Source: Kiloniellaceae bacterium (GTDB lineage: Bacteria > Pseudomonadota > Alphaproteobacteria > Kiloniellales > J153). From it: a stretch of 64,000 nt of DNA. The position numbers were made by a program, and so were the translations under genes. Positions 35,821-45,641 of the stretch are shown piece by piece. Location: assembly GCA_021776175.1 (NCBI GenBank), contig JAJFGJ010000016.1:198107-262106 (forward strand). Direction: 5' to 3'. Positions within the stretch are counted from its first letter, which is position 1, and each line of letters begins with the position of its first letter. The notes under the pieces were generated by a model that made no database searches, was not told where the DNA came from, and saw only the letters and a list, made by a program, of their open reading frames with translations.

Positions 35821-38219
35821 AATTCACCCTGAACTGGCTGAAGGACCACCTGGACACCGAGGCGGGTCTGGATGAGATCGCCGCCAAGCTCTCCATGATC
35901 GGGCTTGAGGTCGAGGGGATCGAGGACCGGGCCAAGGACCTGGCGCCCTTTAAGGTCGCCTACGTCAAGGAAGCCAAACAACATCCCAATGCCGACCGCC
36001 TGCGCGTGTGCCTGGTCGATACCGGCACGGAAGTCGTTCAGGTGGTCTGCGGCGCGCCCAACGCGCGCACCGGCATGAAAGGTATTTTCGCGCCCGCCGG
36101 CTGCGTGATTCCCGGTTCCGGCGATGTCTTGAAGCCGGGCGAAATTCGCGGCGAGAAATCCAACGGCATGTTGGTCTCGGAACGCGAGATGGGCCTGTCC
36201 GACGAGCACGAGGGCATTATCGAAGTCGCGGCCGATAGCGAAATCGGCGCGCCCTTCGCCCAGATCGCCGGTCTCGACGATCCCGTTATCGAAGTCGCCA
36301 TCACCCCCAACAGAGGCGATTGCCTGGGCGTGCGCGGTATCGCCCGCGACCTGGCCGCCGCCGGTCTGGGGACCTTGAAGCCGGTCGATCTGTCGCCGGT
36401 GCCGGGCAGCTTCGACAGCCCCATGATCTGGCGCCGCGATCTGCCCGAAGACGCCCAGGACGCCTGTCCCTATGTCGCCGGGCGCTTGTTCCGCCATATC
36501 GAGAACGGGCCCAGTCCCAAGTGGATGCAGGCCCGCCTGCGCGCAATCGGCCTGCGGCCGATTTCGGCCCTGGTCGATATCACCAACTACGTGACCTACG
36601 ATCTGAACCGGCCGCTCCATGTCTTCGACGCCGCCAAGGTCAAGGGCGATCCGGTCATGCGCCTGGCGCGCGAGGGCGAGGAGATCGTAGCCCTGGACGG
36701 CGAGACTTACCGCCTGTCGCCCGGCATGGTGGTGATCGCGGACGAGGCCGGGCCGGAGGGCATCGGCGGCGTCATGGGCGGCGAGCCCTCGGGCGTGAGC
36801 CCCGAGACGAGCGAGGTTTTCCTCGAGGTCGCGTTGTTCGATCCGGTACGGGTCGCGATCACGGGGCGCAGGCTGGGCATTCTTTCCGACGCCCGCTATC
36901 GCTTCGAGCGCGGCCTCGACCCGCAATCGGCGGTGTGGGGCGCCGAGGTGGCGGCGCGTCTAATCCTGGATATTTGCGGTGGCGAGGCAAGCCATGTGGT
37001 CAATGCCGGAGTCATGCCTTCGGCCGAGCGTCACCTGTCCCTGCGCCCCGGACGGGTCGCGGCCCTGGGCGGTGTCGAGGTGCCGGCCGCCGATCAGACC
37101 CGTATCCTGACCGATCTGGGCTTCGAGGTTTCCCAAAGCGGTGAAAAGATCGACGTGAAGGTTCCGGGCTGGCGCAACGATGTCGAGTGCGAGGCCTGCC
37201 TGGTCGAGGAAGTCCTGCGCATTCGCGGTTTCGACGAGATCCCGGCCGTGGCCTTGCCGCGCCAGGGCGATCTGCCGGACGCTGTCCTCACCCCGGCGCA
37301 AAAGCGGGTCTCGCTCGCGCGCACGGCCCTGGCCTGGCGCGGGCTGGAAGAGGCGGTGACCTTCTCTTTCGTTTCGCGCCGCGAGGCCGCCATGTTCGGC
37401 GGCGGGGCGGCGGCCTTGCGCCTCGACAATCCGATCAGCGCCGATCTCGACGTCATGCGCCCCAGCGTGCTGCCCGGCCTGGCGGCGGCGGCGGCGCGCA
37501 ATGCCGACCGGGGCTTGAGCGCGGCGGCGCTGTTCGAGATCGGGCCGCAATATGCCGACGCGACCCCCAAGGGACAGACGCGGGCGGCCGCCGGCCTGCG
37601 CGCCGGTCCGGCCGGACCGCGCCACTGGTCCGCCGCGCCGCGCGGCGTCGACGCTCTGGACGCCAAGGCCGATGCCCTGGCGGTGCTGGCGGCCTGCGGC
37701 GCGCCGGTCGACAATCTGCAAACCACGCGCGATGCCCCGTCCTGGTATCACCCCGGCCGCTCCGGTGCCTTGCGCCTGGGCCCCAATATCCTGGCCCACT
37801 TCGGCGAGCTGCATCCGCGCGTGCTGGAAGGCTTTTCCCTGCGCGGGCCGGCGGTCGCTTTCGAGGTGTTTCTGGATAAGGTGCCCTTGCCGCGAGCCAA
37901 GGACGGCAAACTCAAGGCGCCACCCGCCCTGTCGCCGTTTCAAGCGGTGGAGCGCGATTTCGCTTTCCTGGTCGATGCCGACGTACCGGCCGATAAGCTG
38001 ATCCGCGCCGCCAAGGGCGCCGACAAGGCGCTGATCGCCAAGGTCGATCTCTTCGATGTCTACACCGGCAAGGGGGTCGAGGCGGACCGCAAATCGCTCG
38101 CCATCGCGGTCACCCTGCAACCCAAGGACCGCACCCTGACCGATCCCGAGATCGAAGCCGCCGCCGCCAAGATCGTCGCCGCCGTAACCAAGGCCACCGG
38201 CGCGGTGCTGCGGGGCTAG
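35817..38219 (+). CDS. pheT: Phenylalanine--tRNA ligase beta subunit
   Basis: An 800-aa subunit with the expected domains in order: N-terminal [20 protein letters not shown], an OB-type tRNA-binding domain ([22 protein letters not shown]), B3/4 editing domain, B5 ([21 protein letters not shown]), catalytic-like core and C-terminal FDX-ACB domain ([19 protein letters not shown]). It forms an alpha2-beta2 tetramer with PheS, to which it is translationally coupled. Confidence 0.97.
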   Translation: MKFTLNWLKDHLDTEAGLDEIAAKLSMIGLEVEGIEDRAKDLAPFKVAYVKEAKQHPNADRLRVCLVDTGTEVVQVVCGAPNARTGMKGIFAPAGCVIPGSGDVLKPGEIRGEKSNGMLVSEREMGLSDEHEGIIEVAADSEIGAPFAQIAGLDDPVIEVAITPNRGDCLGVRGIARDLAAAGLGTLKPVDLSPVPGSFDSPMIWRRDLPEDAQDACPYVAGRLFRHIENGPSPKWMQARLRAIGLRPISALVDITNYVTYDLNRPLHVFDAAKVKGDPVMRLAREGEEIVALDGETYRLSPGMVVIADEAGPEGIGGVMGGEPSGVSPETSEVFLEVALFDPVRVAITGRRLGILSDARYRFERGLDPQSAVWGAEVAARLILDICGGEASHVVNAGVMPSAERHLSLRPGRVAALGGVEVPAADQTRILTDLGFEVSQSGEKIDVKVPGWRNDVECEACLVEEVLRIRGFDEIPAVALPRQGDLPDAVLTPAQKRVSLARTALAWRGLEEAVTFSFVSRREAAMFGGGAAALRLDNPISADLDVMRPSVLPGLAAAAARNADRGLSAAALFEIGPQYADATPKGQTRAAAGLRAGPAGPRHWSAAPRGVDALDAKADALAVLAACGAPVDNLQTTRDAPSWYHPGRSGALRLGPNILAHFGELHPRVLEGFSLRGPAVAFEVFLDKVPLPRAKDGKLKAPPALSPFQAVERDFAFLVDADVPADKLIRAAKGADKALIAKVDLFDVYTGKGVEADRKSLAIAVTLQPKDRTLTDPEIEAAAAKIVAAVTKATGAVLRG

Positions 38220-38229
38220 GAGAGCGTAA

Positions 38230-38874
38230 ATGCCTGCGGCCCGATTCATTGAGGCATTCCGCAACTCTTTATCGGCGAGGGCCGTGCGGGACGACTCCTT
38301 GACCCCCTTCGCCGAGGCTTTGCGGCTTAGCGCCGGGACTCCTGCAAACACGGCCGCGGATGACCTGGACCACCCCCTGATGGCACGCTTGGATGAGGCC
38401 TTGAGACGCGCCCAGGGCGATCCCGATCTGATCTCGGCGGTCACGGAAATGGCGGCGGCGGGCGACTGGTTCCAAGTCTACACTGGCGAGGGCATCAATG
38501 CCGCCATGGCCGATTTCATGCTGGCGAAAGTGGCTGTTGGACCGAAAGGGCTCTTGATCGACAAATCGATCCGGGCCGGTATCTTCTTGCTGGCGCCGAA
38601 TTTCGAATATCCGATGCACGACCATGGGGCGCTTGAAATTTATTACGTCCATTCCGGCACCCTCGACATCCAGAATGGCACGGACTCCGCGCCCCGGCGC
38701 ATGAGCCCTGGCCAATACTCCGTGACGCCGAGCGAGGTGCCGCACGCGCTTTGGACCGGCGATGCGCCGGTGATATTGCTCTTTGTCTGGACCGGTGAGG
38801 TAACCGCCCCGATCTGGTGGTGGGTCCAGGACGAAGACGGAGTCTGGACCAAGACGCTGGCGAAAAAACTCTAA
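38230..38874 (+). CDS. DMSP-lyase-family (DddL/DddQ-like) cupin protein
   Basis: A 214-aa protein with a helical N-terminal half and a C-terminal cupin. The metal-site pattern is NFEYPMHDHGALEIYYVHSG (H130, H132, E136, Y138 or Y139) and a second-motif histidine in VTPSEVPHALWTGDAP (H172). Length and spacing resemble dimethylsulfoniopropionate lyases, which release dimethylsulfide and acrylate. No other DMSP genes are near, so function may differ. AGGAG lies before the ATG and the gene begins 10 bp after pheT, so it could be cotranscribed. A generic metal-dependent cupin is the alternative. Confidence 0.65.
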   Translation: MPAARFIEAFRNSLSARAVRDDSLTPFAEALRLSAGTPANTAADDLDHPLMARLDEALRRAQGDPDLISAVTEMAAAGDWFQVYTGEGINAAMADFMLAKVAVGPKGLLIDKSIRAGIFLLAPNFEYPMHDHGALEIYYVHSGTLDIQNGTDSAPRRMSPGQYSVTPSEVPHALWTGDAPVILLFVWTGEVTAPIWWWVQDEDGVWTKTLAKKL

Positions 38875-38887
38875 CCCGGCGCCTGGT

Positions 38888-39156
38888 CTAGTGGATAGAA
38901 TCTAACATATGGTACCCTTACGATCGCCTATCCCGGCTTCCAGGCAGGAGAAGGCCCGCAGGCGATGCCAAAGCATCGTCGAGGGTCTTCGACGCACCGG
39001 GAAACCGGGATAGGCGACCCGGAGGGCGGCTTACCGCGCTCACCGGCCGCGTTGCGCGACGCTTCCAATGGGATGGCATTGCGGCGCATCGCGCGCCTAA
39101 CCGGTGAACTCGGGAAGCCGTCGTAAGGGTACCATATGTTAGATTCTATCCACTAG
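38888..39156 (+). mobile_element. MITE-like palindromic element E2 (about 269 bp)
   Basis: Perfect 34-bp terminal inverted repeats (38888-38921 and 39123-39156, starting CTAGTGGATAGAATC) enclose two arms. Arm A: a 13-bp stem (38924-38936 with 39005-39017) around hairpin CGATGC/GCATCG (38963-38968, 38973-38978). Arm B: a 20-bp stem with 17 matches (39027-39046 with 39101-39120) around 54 nt that hold CAATG/CATTG (39066-39070, 39077-39081). It has no coding capacity. CTAG flanks both ends, compatible with a TA or CTAG target. The right end supplies the stop codon of the nucleotidyltransferase gene. Sister of E1. Confidence 0.85.
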
Positions 39157-39710
39157 CTGTCCAGCACGCGAACCCTGGGCCAGGTCGCGGGCCAGGACTT
39201 GGCCGCTATCCGCTTCAGGTAAGCCTCGTGCCGCGATTTCGATTTCAGCGCATGCGGGGTCGGGCGCACGGTCATGGTCATGAGATCGCTCAAGCCGAGG
39301 GGCGCTAAAATCTCCAACCCATGGGCGCCAAGGCGAATCGCGACCGCCGTCGGCGTTTCCAGCCAATGACACAAGGCATCTTCCACCGAGTCATAGGGCG
39401 CGTCGCCGTTGCGCGCATGCATCCGGGCTTGATTTCTTACCGACCAGGGGGCGGGCAGGATCGTATTCAAGCGCGCCTCCAAGGCCCGTTCGTGGCTTTG
39501 GCCGGTATTTTCGGGGTCGAAATAGATCACATCGATGTCGTTGAGCGGCGTCGCTTCGGTGAACCCGTGCAAGCGGTCCCACACCAGGTTACGCAAAAAC
39601 CCGGCCCCGATCCAGATATCGGCCTGCGCGAGGCCGGCGACGGCCGTCAGCGCCGCCATGTGCCAGGCCTCGGCGGCAACGATCTGGCCGATGCGCTTTT
39701 TGACGCCCAT
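39153..39710 (-). CDS. Nucleotidyltransferase family protein
   Basis: A 185-aa protein with a nucleotidyltransferase-like core (DIWIGAGFLRNLVWDRLHG followed by NDIDVIYFDPEN, the G-x-N and D-x-D type acidic elements). It resembles the small DUF925-type family found in many bacteria; substrate unknown. The C-terminal half contains HALKSKSRHEAYLKRIAAKSW. The stop TAG is formed at the very end of element E2 (39153-39155), so the insertion touches or truncates the original 3' end. Confidence 0.75.
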   Translation of the reverse strand: MGVKKRIGQIVAAEAWHMAALTAVAGLAQADIWIGAGFLRNLVWDRLHGFTEATPLNDIDVIYFDPENTGQSHERALEARLNTILPAPWSVRNQARMHARNGDAPYDSVEDALCHWLETPTAVAIRLGAHGLEILAPLGLSDLMTMTVRPTPHALKSKSRHEAYLKRIAAKSWPATWPRVRVLDS

Positions 39711-39837
39711 CGCGCTGTTTTCCCGAGCCGTGTTTTGATATCCCCAGAGGCAAGCATATACCTTGCATGCGGTGGTTTCAGGCCCTTCTTGCCGCCCCCT
39801 TGGCCTGCTTCCATGGCGGTGCTATAGCCAGCCCGCC

Positions 39838-41640
<1,803 letters not shown>

Positions 41641-41843
41641 GGCTGGCGGCGGTGCCGGAAGGGGCCGTTAGCGAGGATCGCCGATAGTTATTTCTTAACG
41701 CCCTTCCCGTCTTAGCGAAATTCTAACCAGCCATGAGGCATGATTCTTCCACGGGCCAAAGCGCCCCCGAATCGGCCCGGTCTTGCGGATCTTCGCCTTG
41801 GGCCGGGCATGGGTTCCACCGCCGCGGTGACGGAAGGCGTGTC

Positions 41844-42314
41844 ATGGTCGATGTATATCAAGAAGCGAGATCCCAGGAGCGCGGCGATTCGGACGCGGAT
41901 TATTGGCTGGTTTGCCTGCACGAAGTCGCCGGCTGCCCGGCGATCCTGCGCCTCATGGTCGAAATCCCCGACGACATAGACGCTGGCGGCTTGGGCGATC
42001 GGGTCGCCATTGTCTGGGCCTACGAGTCGGAGCCCGACGGCCTGCCCAAGGAGGCCGATAGCGCCCGGATGGATTTCTTCGAAGACGTTCTGGTGGAGGC
42101 CGTGGAATCGCGGATGAATGCCTGCCTGGCTATCGTCTCGACCGCCAAGGGCGCCAAGGAGTGGACGATCTATGCCGACGACGGCAAGGCGGTCGTTACT
42201 TATGCGATGGAATTGGCTCGGGAAAACAACCTGCCGGTTCAGGTGCGCAGCGAACTGGACCCCGATTGGGAAGCTTACCGCAGGCTGTTGGCGGTCGCCG
42301 ACGAGGCTCAATAA
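41844..42314 (+). CDS. DUF695-like protein of unknown function
   Basis: A 156-aa acidic soluble protein. ATG 41844 is preferred because GGAAGG lies 8-13 nt upstream; an ATG at 41733 would add 37 low-complexity residues. Features visible are ADYWLVCLHEVAGCPAILRLM, RVAIVWAYESEPDGLPK, MDFFEDVLVEAVESRMNACL and KEWTIYADDGKAV. This pattern resembles DUF695, where a Trp-rich first strand and a C-terminal regulator-of-RNA-like domain occur, but the match is from memory. No signal peptide. It converges with the AraC regulator (54-bp gap). Confidence 0.6.
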   Translation: MVDVYQEARSQERGDSDADYWLVCLHEVAGCPAILRLMVEIPDDIDAGGLGDRVAIVWAYESEPDGLPKEADSARMDFFEDVLVEAVESRMNACLAIVSTAKGAKEWTIYADDGKAVVTYAMELARENNLPVQVRSELDPDWEAYRRLLAVADEAQ

Positions 42315-42368
42315 ACCCACTAGGTGTGGAGTCTCCGCAGGTTATTCACATCTAGGCGTCGTTGCGGA

Positions 42369-43298
42369 TCAAGACGGGCCGGGCGAATTTCTTCCCGCGT
42401 TAAGGCGGTATGCATTCGGATCGATGCCGTAAAGCGTCTTGAAGGCATGGGAAAAATTACTGCGGCTGCGGTAGCCGATTTTTCCCGCGATCGTCTTAAC
42501 CGGCAGATCGGTGGTTTGCAGGAAATGCGCGGCACGGCGCAAGCGGCTTTCCATGAGGAAACTATGGGGCGAGCGGCCGAAGGCGCGGGCGAAATGGGCG
42601 CCGAAGCTGGACCGGCTCATGCCCGCGAGCGCCGCCAGTTCCTCGACACTGATTTCCCTCTCCGGGTGCGTCATCATGGAATCGATCGCCGCGCTCAAGC
42701 GCGGGTTTTCCATGGCCCGCAACCAGGGCAGGCGCGCGTCTCCCCGCTCCGCCAGCCGCCGGAGGGCGAAGATCAAGCATTGCTTCATCAAGGCTTCCGC
42801 CAGGGCGGTACTGCCCAGGCGCCGCTCGGACAATTCCGACAGCAAGGCCCTGAAGGCGTGCTGGATCGCATGGTCAGGCGGAAACGATTCGACGATGGGG
42901 CTATCCAGAAGATCGAAGACCCCGGTTCCTTCGCCATAGGTGGCGCGAACCCGGCCGCAGGCCATCACGACATCCGGCGCGCCATCGCCCGCTTGCAGCC
43001 AGCGCAATCCCTCGGATAGCGATACGCATGTCGTCTCGTCGGCCAGGCAGGACCGCTCGGCGTCGTGGGTGGCGATGCTCTGGGTCATGCCGCGCGGGAT
43101 GAGAATGATGGTGTTGGGTTCGAAAGGAACCGGGCCGCCGTCGCCCAGCCGCAACAGGCCCGTGCCTTGCAGGGCGAAATGCACGGTAACGCAGCCTTGG
43201 CCCGCCAGATCCAGGCGCCAGCCGTGGCGCACGTCGCATATGGCGAAGGGGTCGACCTCGACATCGAAGGCCGACAACAATTTATCGAGTGCCGTCAT
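42369..43298 (-). CDS. AraC-family transcriptional regulator
   Basis: A 309-aa regulator with an N-terminal cupin-type sensor domain (WRLDLAGQGCVTVHFALQGTG, FEPNTIILIPRGMTQSI) and a C-terminal double HTH (ISVEELAALAGMSRSSFGAHF and LPVKTIAGKIGYRSRSNFSHAFK). It is divergent from the exported isochorismatase-fold hydrolase and is the obvious candidate to control it. Direct repeats GTAACGCGGCGCC lie 10-38 bp upstream of its start. The ligand is unknown. Confidence 0.9.
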   Translation of the reverse strand: MTALDKLLSAFDVEVDPFAICDVRHGWRLDLAGQGCVTVHFALQGTGLLRLGDGGPVPFEPNTIILIPRGMTQSIATHDAERSCLADETTCVSLSEGLRWLQAGDGAPDVVMACGRVRATYGEGTGVFDLLDSPIVESFPPDHAIQHAFRALLSELSERRLGSTALAEALMKQCLIFALRRLAERGDARLPWLRAMENPRLSAAIDSMMTHPEREISVEELAALAGMSRSSFGAHFARAFGRSPHSFLMESRLRRAAHFLQTTDLPVKTIAGKIGYRSRSNFSHAFKTLYGIDPNAYRLNAGRNSPGPS

Positions 43299-43307
43299 GG
43301 TTCCCTC

Positions 43308-43336
43308 GTAACGCGGCGCCTTTGTAACGCGGCGCC
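43308..43336. promoter_or_regulatory. Direct repeats upstream of the AraC regulator
   Basis: GTAACGCGGCGCC occurs at 43308-43320 and 43324-43336 (period 16), in the leader of the AraC-family gene. AraC proteins often bind direct repeats, so autoregulation is possible; position so close to the start would favour repression. Confidence 0.4.
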
Positions 43337-43504
43337 GGGCTTCAGCTTAACCGATAAACCGCCGGTGAAAAGCCGGGATACACGAAACCGTGAGAGAGCG
43401 TTCCCACGGCAAGGTGTTGGTAATGGCACGACTCCTGGCGGATCTGGCACCCGTGGATCGTGTAGTTTGAGGGCTTATCTGTAATCTGGGAGGCATAGAA
43501 GCCC

Positions 43505-44362
43505 ATGTGCGATCATCACGATCACCATAAGCATCACCATAAATCATCGAGCGCCCAAGACGATTCCAAGTTGGATCGGCGCAGCCTCTTACGGGGCGGC
43601 GTGGCCGCCGGCGCGGCGGTGGCCGTCGCGGCCGCGGCGGGAAGCGGCGCTCAGGCGGCGGAAAATCCTTACGCGCCGCCGGCCAAGGGTGCTCTGCCCA
43701 GCACCGGGTTCAAGCTCAACCATAAGCGCGCGGCCCTGGTCGTCACCGACCCGCAGGTCGACTTTCTCAGCCCCAAGGGCGTGACCTGGGGCGTGGTCGG
43801 CAAAAGCGTGGAACAGCATGGCACCGTGAACAACATCGGCCGCCTGTTCACCGCCGCCAAGAGCACGGGCATGACCGTCGCCATCTCGCCGCACTATTAT
43901 TATCCAACCGATCATGGTTGGCGCTTCGGCGGCCCGCTGGAAAAGCTGATGCACGCCATCGGCATGTTCGACCGCAGCAGCCCCTACGACGTGTCCAAGT
44001 TCGATGGCTCGGGCGCCGACTTCATGCCCGAGTACAAGGACCACATTCACGACGGCAAGACCATCATCTGCTCGCCGCACAAGGTCTATGGACCGGAGCA
44101 GAACGATCTGGCCCTGCAGTTGCGCAAGGCGGGCGTCGAACAGGTGATCCTGGCCGGCATGTCGGCGAATCTGTGCGTTGAATCGCACCTTCGCGAACTG
44201 CTCGAAATGGGTTTCGAGGTCGCGGTGGTCAAGGACGCGACGGCGGCCGCCATGTTGCCCGAGGGCGATGGATACCTGGCCGCGCTTATCAACTTCCGCT
44301 ACATCGCCAACGCCTTGTGGTCGACCGACGAAGCGGTCGCCCAGATCAACGGCAAGGCCTAA
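43505..44362 (+). CDS. Tat-exported isochorismatase-family cysteine hydrolase with His-rich leader
   Basis: A 285-aa protein. Residues 1-13 are MCDHHDHHKHHHK. A twin-arginine signal follows (LDRRSLLRGG at 23-32, then an Ala-rich hydrophobic stretch ending AQAAENPY). The mature part is an isochorismatase fold with the expected triad D82 (VVTDPQVDFL), K193 (PHKVYG) and C224 (MSANLCVESHLRELLEMG). Most family members are cytosolic amidases or nicotinamidases; export is unusual. The substrate is unknown. GGGAGG lies 15-20 nt upstream of the ATG. Divergent from the AraC regulator. A hairpin at 44372 follows the stop. Confidence 0.85.
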   Translation: MCDHHDHHKHHHKSSSAQDDSKLDRRSLLRGGVAAGAAVAVAAAAGSGAQAAENPYAPPAKGALPSTGFKLNHKRAALVVTDPQVDFLSPKGVTWGVVGKSVEQHGTVNNIGRLFTAAKSTGMTVAISPHYYYPTDHGWRFGGPLEKLMHAIGMFDRSSPYDVSKFDGSGADFMPEYKDHIHDGKTIICSPHKVYGPEQNDLALQLRKAGVEQVILAGMSANLCVESHLRELLEMGFEVAVVKDATAAAMLPEGDGYLAALINFRYIANALWSTDEAVAQINGKA

Positions 44363-44371
44363 GTCCGGCCC

Positions 44372-44405
44372 GGGCCCGGGGACGCGAAGCGCCGTCCCCG
44401 GGCCC
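44372..44405. terminator. Strong hairpin after the exported hydrolase gene
   Basis: GGGCCCGGGGACG (44372-44384) pairs perfectly with CGTCCCCGGGCCC (44393-44405), 13 bp with an 8-nt loop, starting 9 bp after the stop. No U-tract follows on the plus strand. Confidence 0.6.
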
Positions 44406-44582
44406 GCGCTTTGCCTAGGCGGCCGCCATGGCGGCGCTCAAGCCCCTGGGATAGGATGGCGGGTAACCGCCGCTCGACTCCAGACCGGACCGCCTTGGGC
44501 CAAGCCCGTGGGCGGCGAGGGAAATGGGATTGGGTTTCGGCGAAGCCCTGAAACCGTTCCCTTTTCGCGCCGGATTCTCTGC

Positions 44583-45032
44583 ATGGCCCGGATTCCCAGC
44601 ATGGTATCGAAACGCCCCTTGGTTGGAATCGGCGCCGTGGTCCTCAAGGGCGCCGCCGGGGCCGAGCGGGTGCTGCTGATCCGGCGCGCCAAGGCGCCGC
44701 GCGAAGGGACTTGGTCCCTGCCCGGCGGGCGTCAGCGCCACGGCGAAACCGTGCGCGAAGCGGCGATGCGCGAGGTGCGCGAGGAAACCGGCATCGAAGT
44801 CGAGATCGTGGCCCTGCTCGACGTGGTCGATTCCCTGACCCGCGACAGCACCGGCGCCGTGACTTATCACTACACTCTGGTCGATTTCCTGGCCGAGTGG
44901 CGGGCGGGCGAAGCGCAAGCGGGCGACGACGCGGCCGAAGCCATCTGGGCCGATCCGCGCGCGCTTGAGCGCTATGATGTTTGGGACGAAACCTTGCGCA
45001 TGGTCGCCCTGGCGCTGGAGCGGCGCGGGTAA
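44583..45032 (+). CDS. Nudix hydrolase
   Basis: A 149-aa protein (143 aa if it starts at ATG 44601). The Nudix box is complete: GGRQRHGETVREAAMREVREETGIEVE (G-x5-E-x7-REVxEExGI). A conserved N-terminal strand GIGAVVLKG precedes it and the ADP-ribose-type segment YHYTLVDFLAEW follows. It hydrolyses a nucleoside diphosphate linked to some moiety X; substrate not decided. Neither start has a good ribosome binding site. Confidence 0.9.
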   Translation: MARIPSMVSKRPLVGIGAVVLKGAAGAERVLLIRRAKAPREGTWSLPGGRQRHGETVREAAMREVREETGIEVEIVALLDVVDSLTRDSTGAVTYHYTLVDFLAEWRAGEAQAGDDAAEAIWADPRALERYDVWDETLRMVALALERRG

Positions 45033-45056
45033 CGATCCGCGCCACTTGCTATCGCC

Positions 45057-45482
45057 TTAGAGACGATTGCCCGATTGAATCCCAATGAATTCAAAGGTCA
45101 TCTTTCCATCGACATTGTACTTTTTCACCTCTCCCTGGTGCTTGATTAACGTCAAGCACCGCAGTCGGCCCTTATCCTTGGCCATGGACAGGCAGACCTG
45201 ATCGTTATCCGTGATCCCGTAGTAGCCGGAACCGGACCATCCGCCCCCATCCATCTTGCCGGATAGGACATTGTCGGCGCTGTAGTGGAAGTGGAAAACT
45301 TTCCCACCAGATTTGGCTTTCACCGTATTGCCGACGATTAGAGCTTCGATTTCTTCCGATGTTAGCTGTGTGGCGCCTGCGTTTAAGGCCGTTTGGCGCG
45401 CGGATTCAGCAAATGCGAAATGGGGTGCCGCCAACACCATAAGGGCGGCGAGAGCGGTAACGGAGATTGATTTGCAGATCAT
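45057..45482 (-). CDS. Exported protein of unknown function
   Basis: A 141-aa protein with a clear signal peptide (MICKSISVTALAALMVLAAP, cleavage probably after AFA at residues 22-24). The mature part starts ESARQTALNAGATQLTSEEIEALIVGNTVKAKSGG, a layout seen in DUF995-like secreted proteins, and contains two Cys (in DQVCLSMAKDKGRLRCLTL). Base composition is lower in GC than most of the window, as in the divergent regulator gene at 45642. A role in sensing or binding something outside the cell is only a guess. Confidence 0.7.
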   Translation of the reverse strand: MICKSISVTALAALMVLAAPHFAFAESARQTALNAGATQLTSEEIEALIVGNTVKAKSGGKVFHFHYSADNVLSGKMDGGGWSGSGYYGITDNDQVCLSMAKDKGRLRCLTLIKHQGEVKKYNVDGKMTFEFIGIQSGNRL

Positions 45483-45641
45483 CGAATTTCCTCCGGGTTC
45501 TTTAGGGTCAAATTCTAGAGCCCTGAATATTGATGACAGCGGCGCCCCGCGCTTGAAGACGGCCTGAAGATTTCTGCGGAAATTGTGAATTTTGCGCTAG
45601 ATTGGGTGTGTCCCCATAAATCAGAAGCCAACCTGCTATCG

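Noticed and set aside
43434..43449. Sigma-54-like sequence TGGCACGACTCCTGGC upstream of the exported hydrolase gene
   Set aside because: The -24 part is perfect, but the GG-to-GC spacing is one base too long and the -12 part does not match TTGC.
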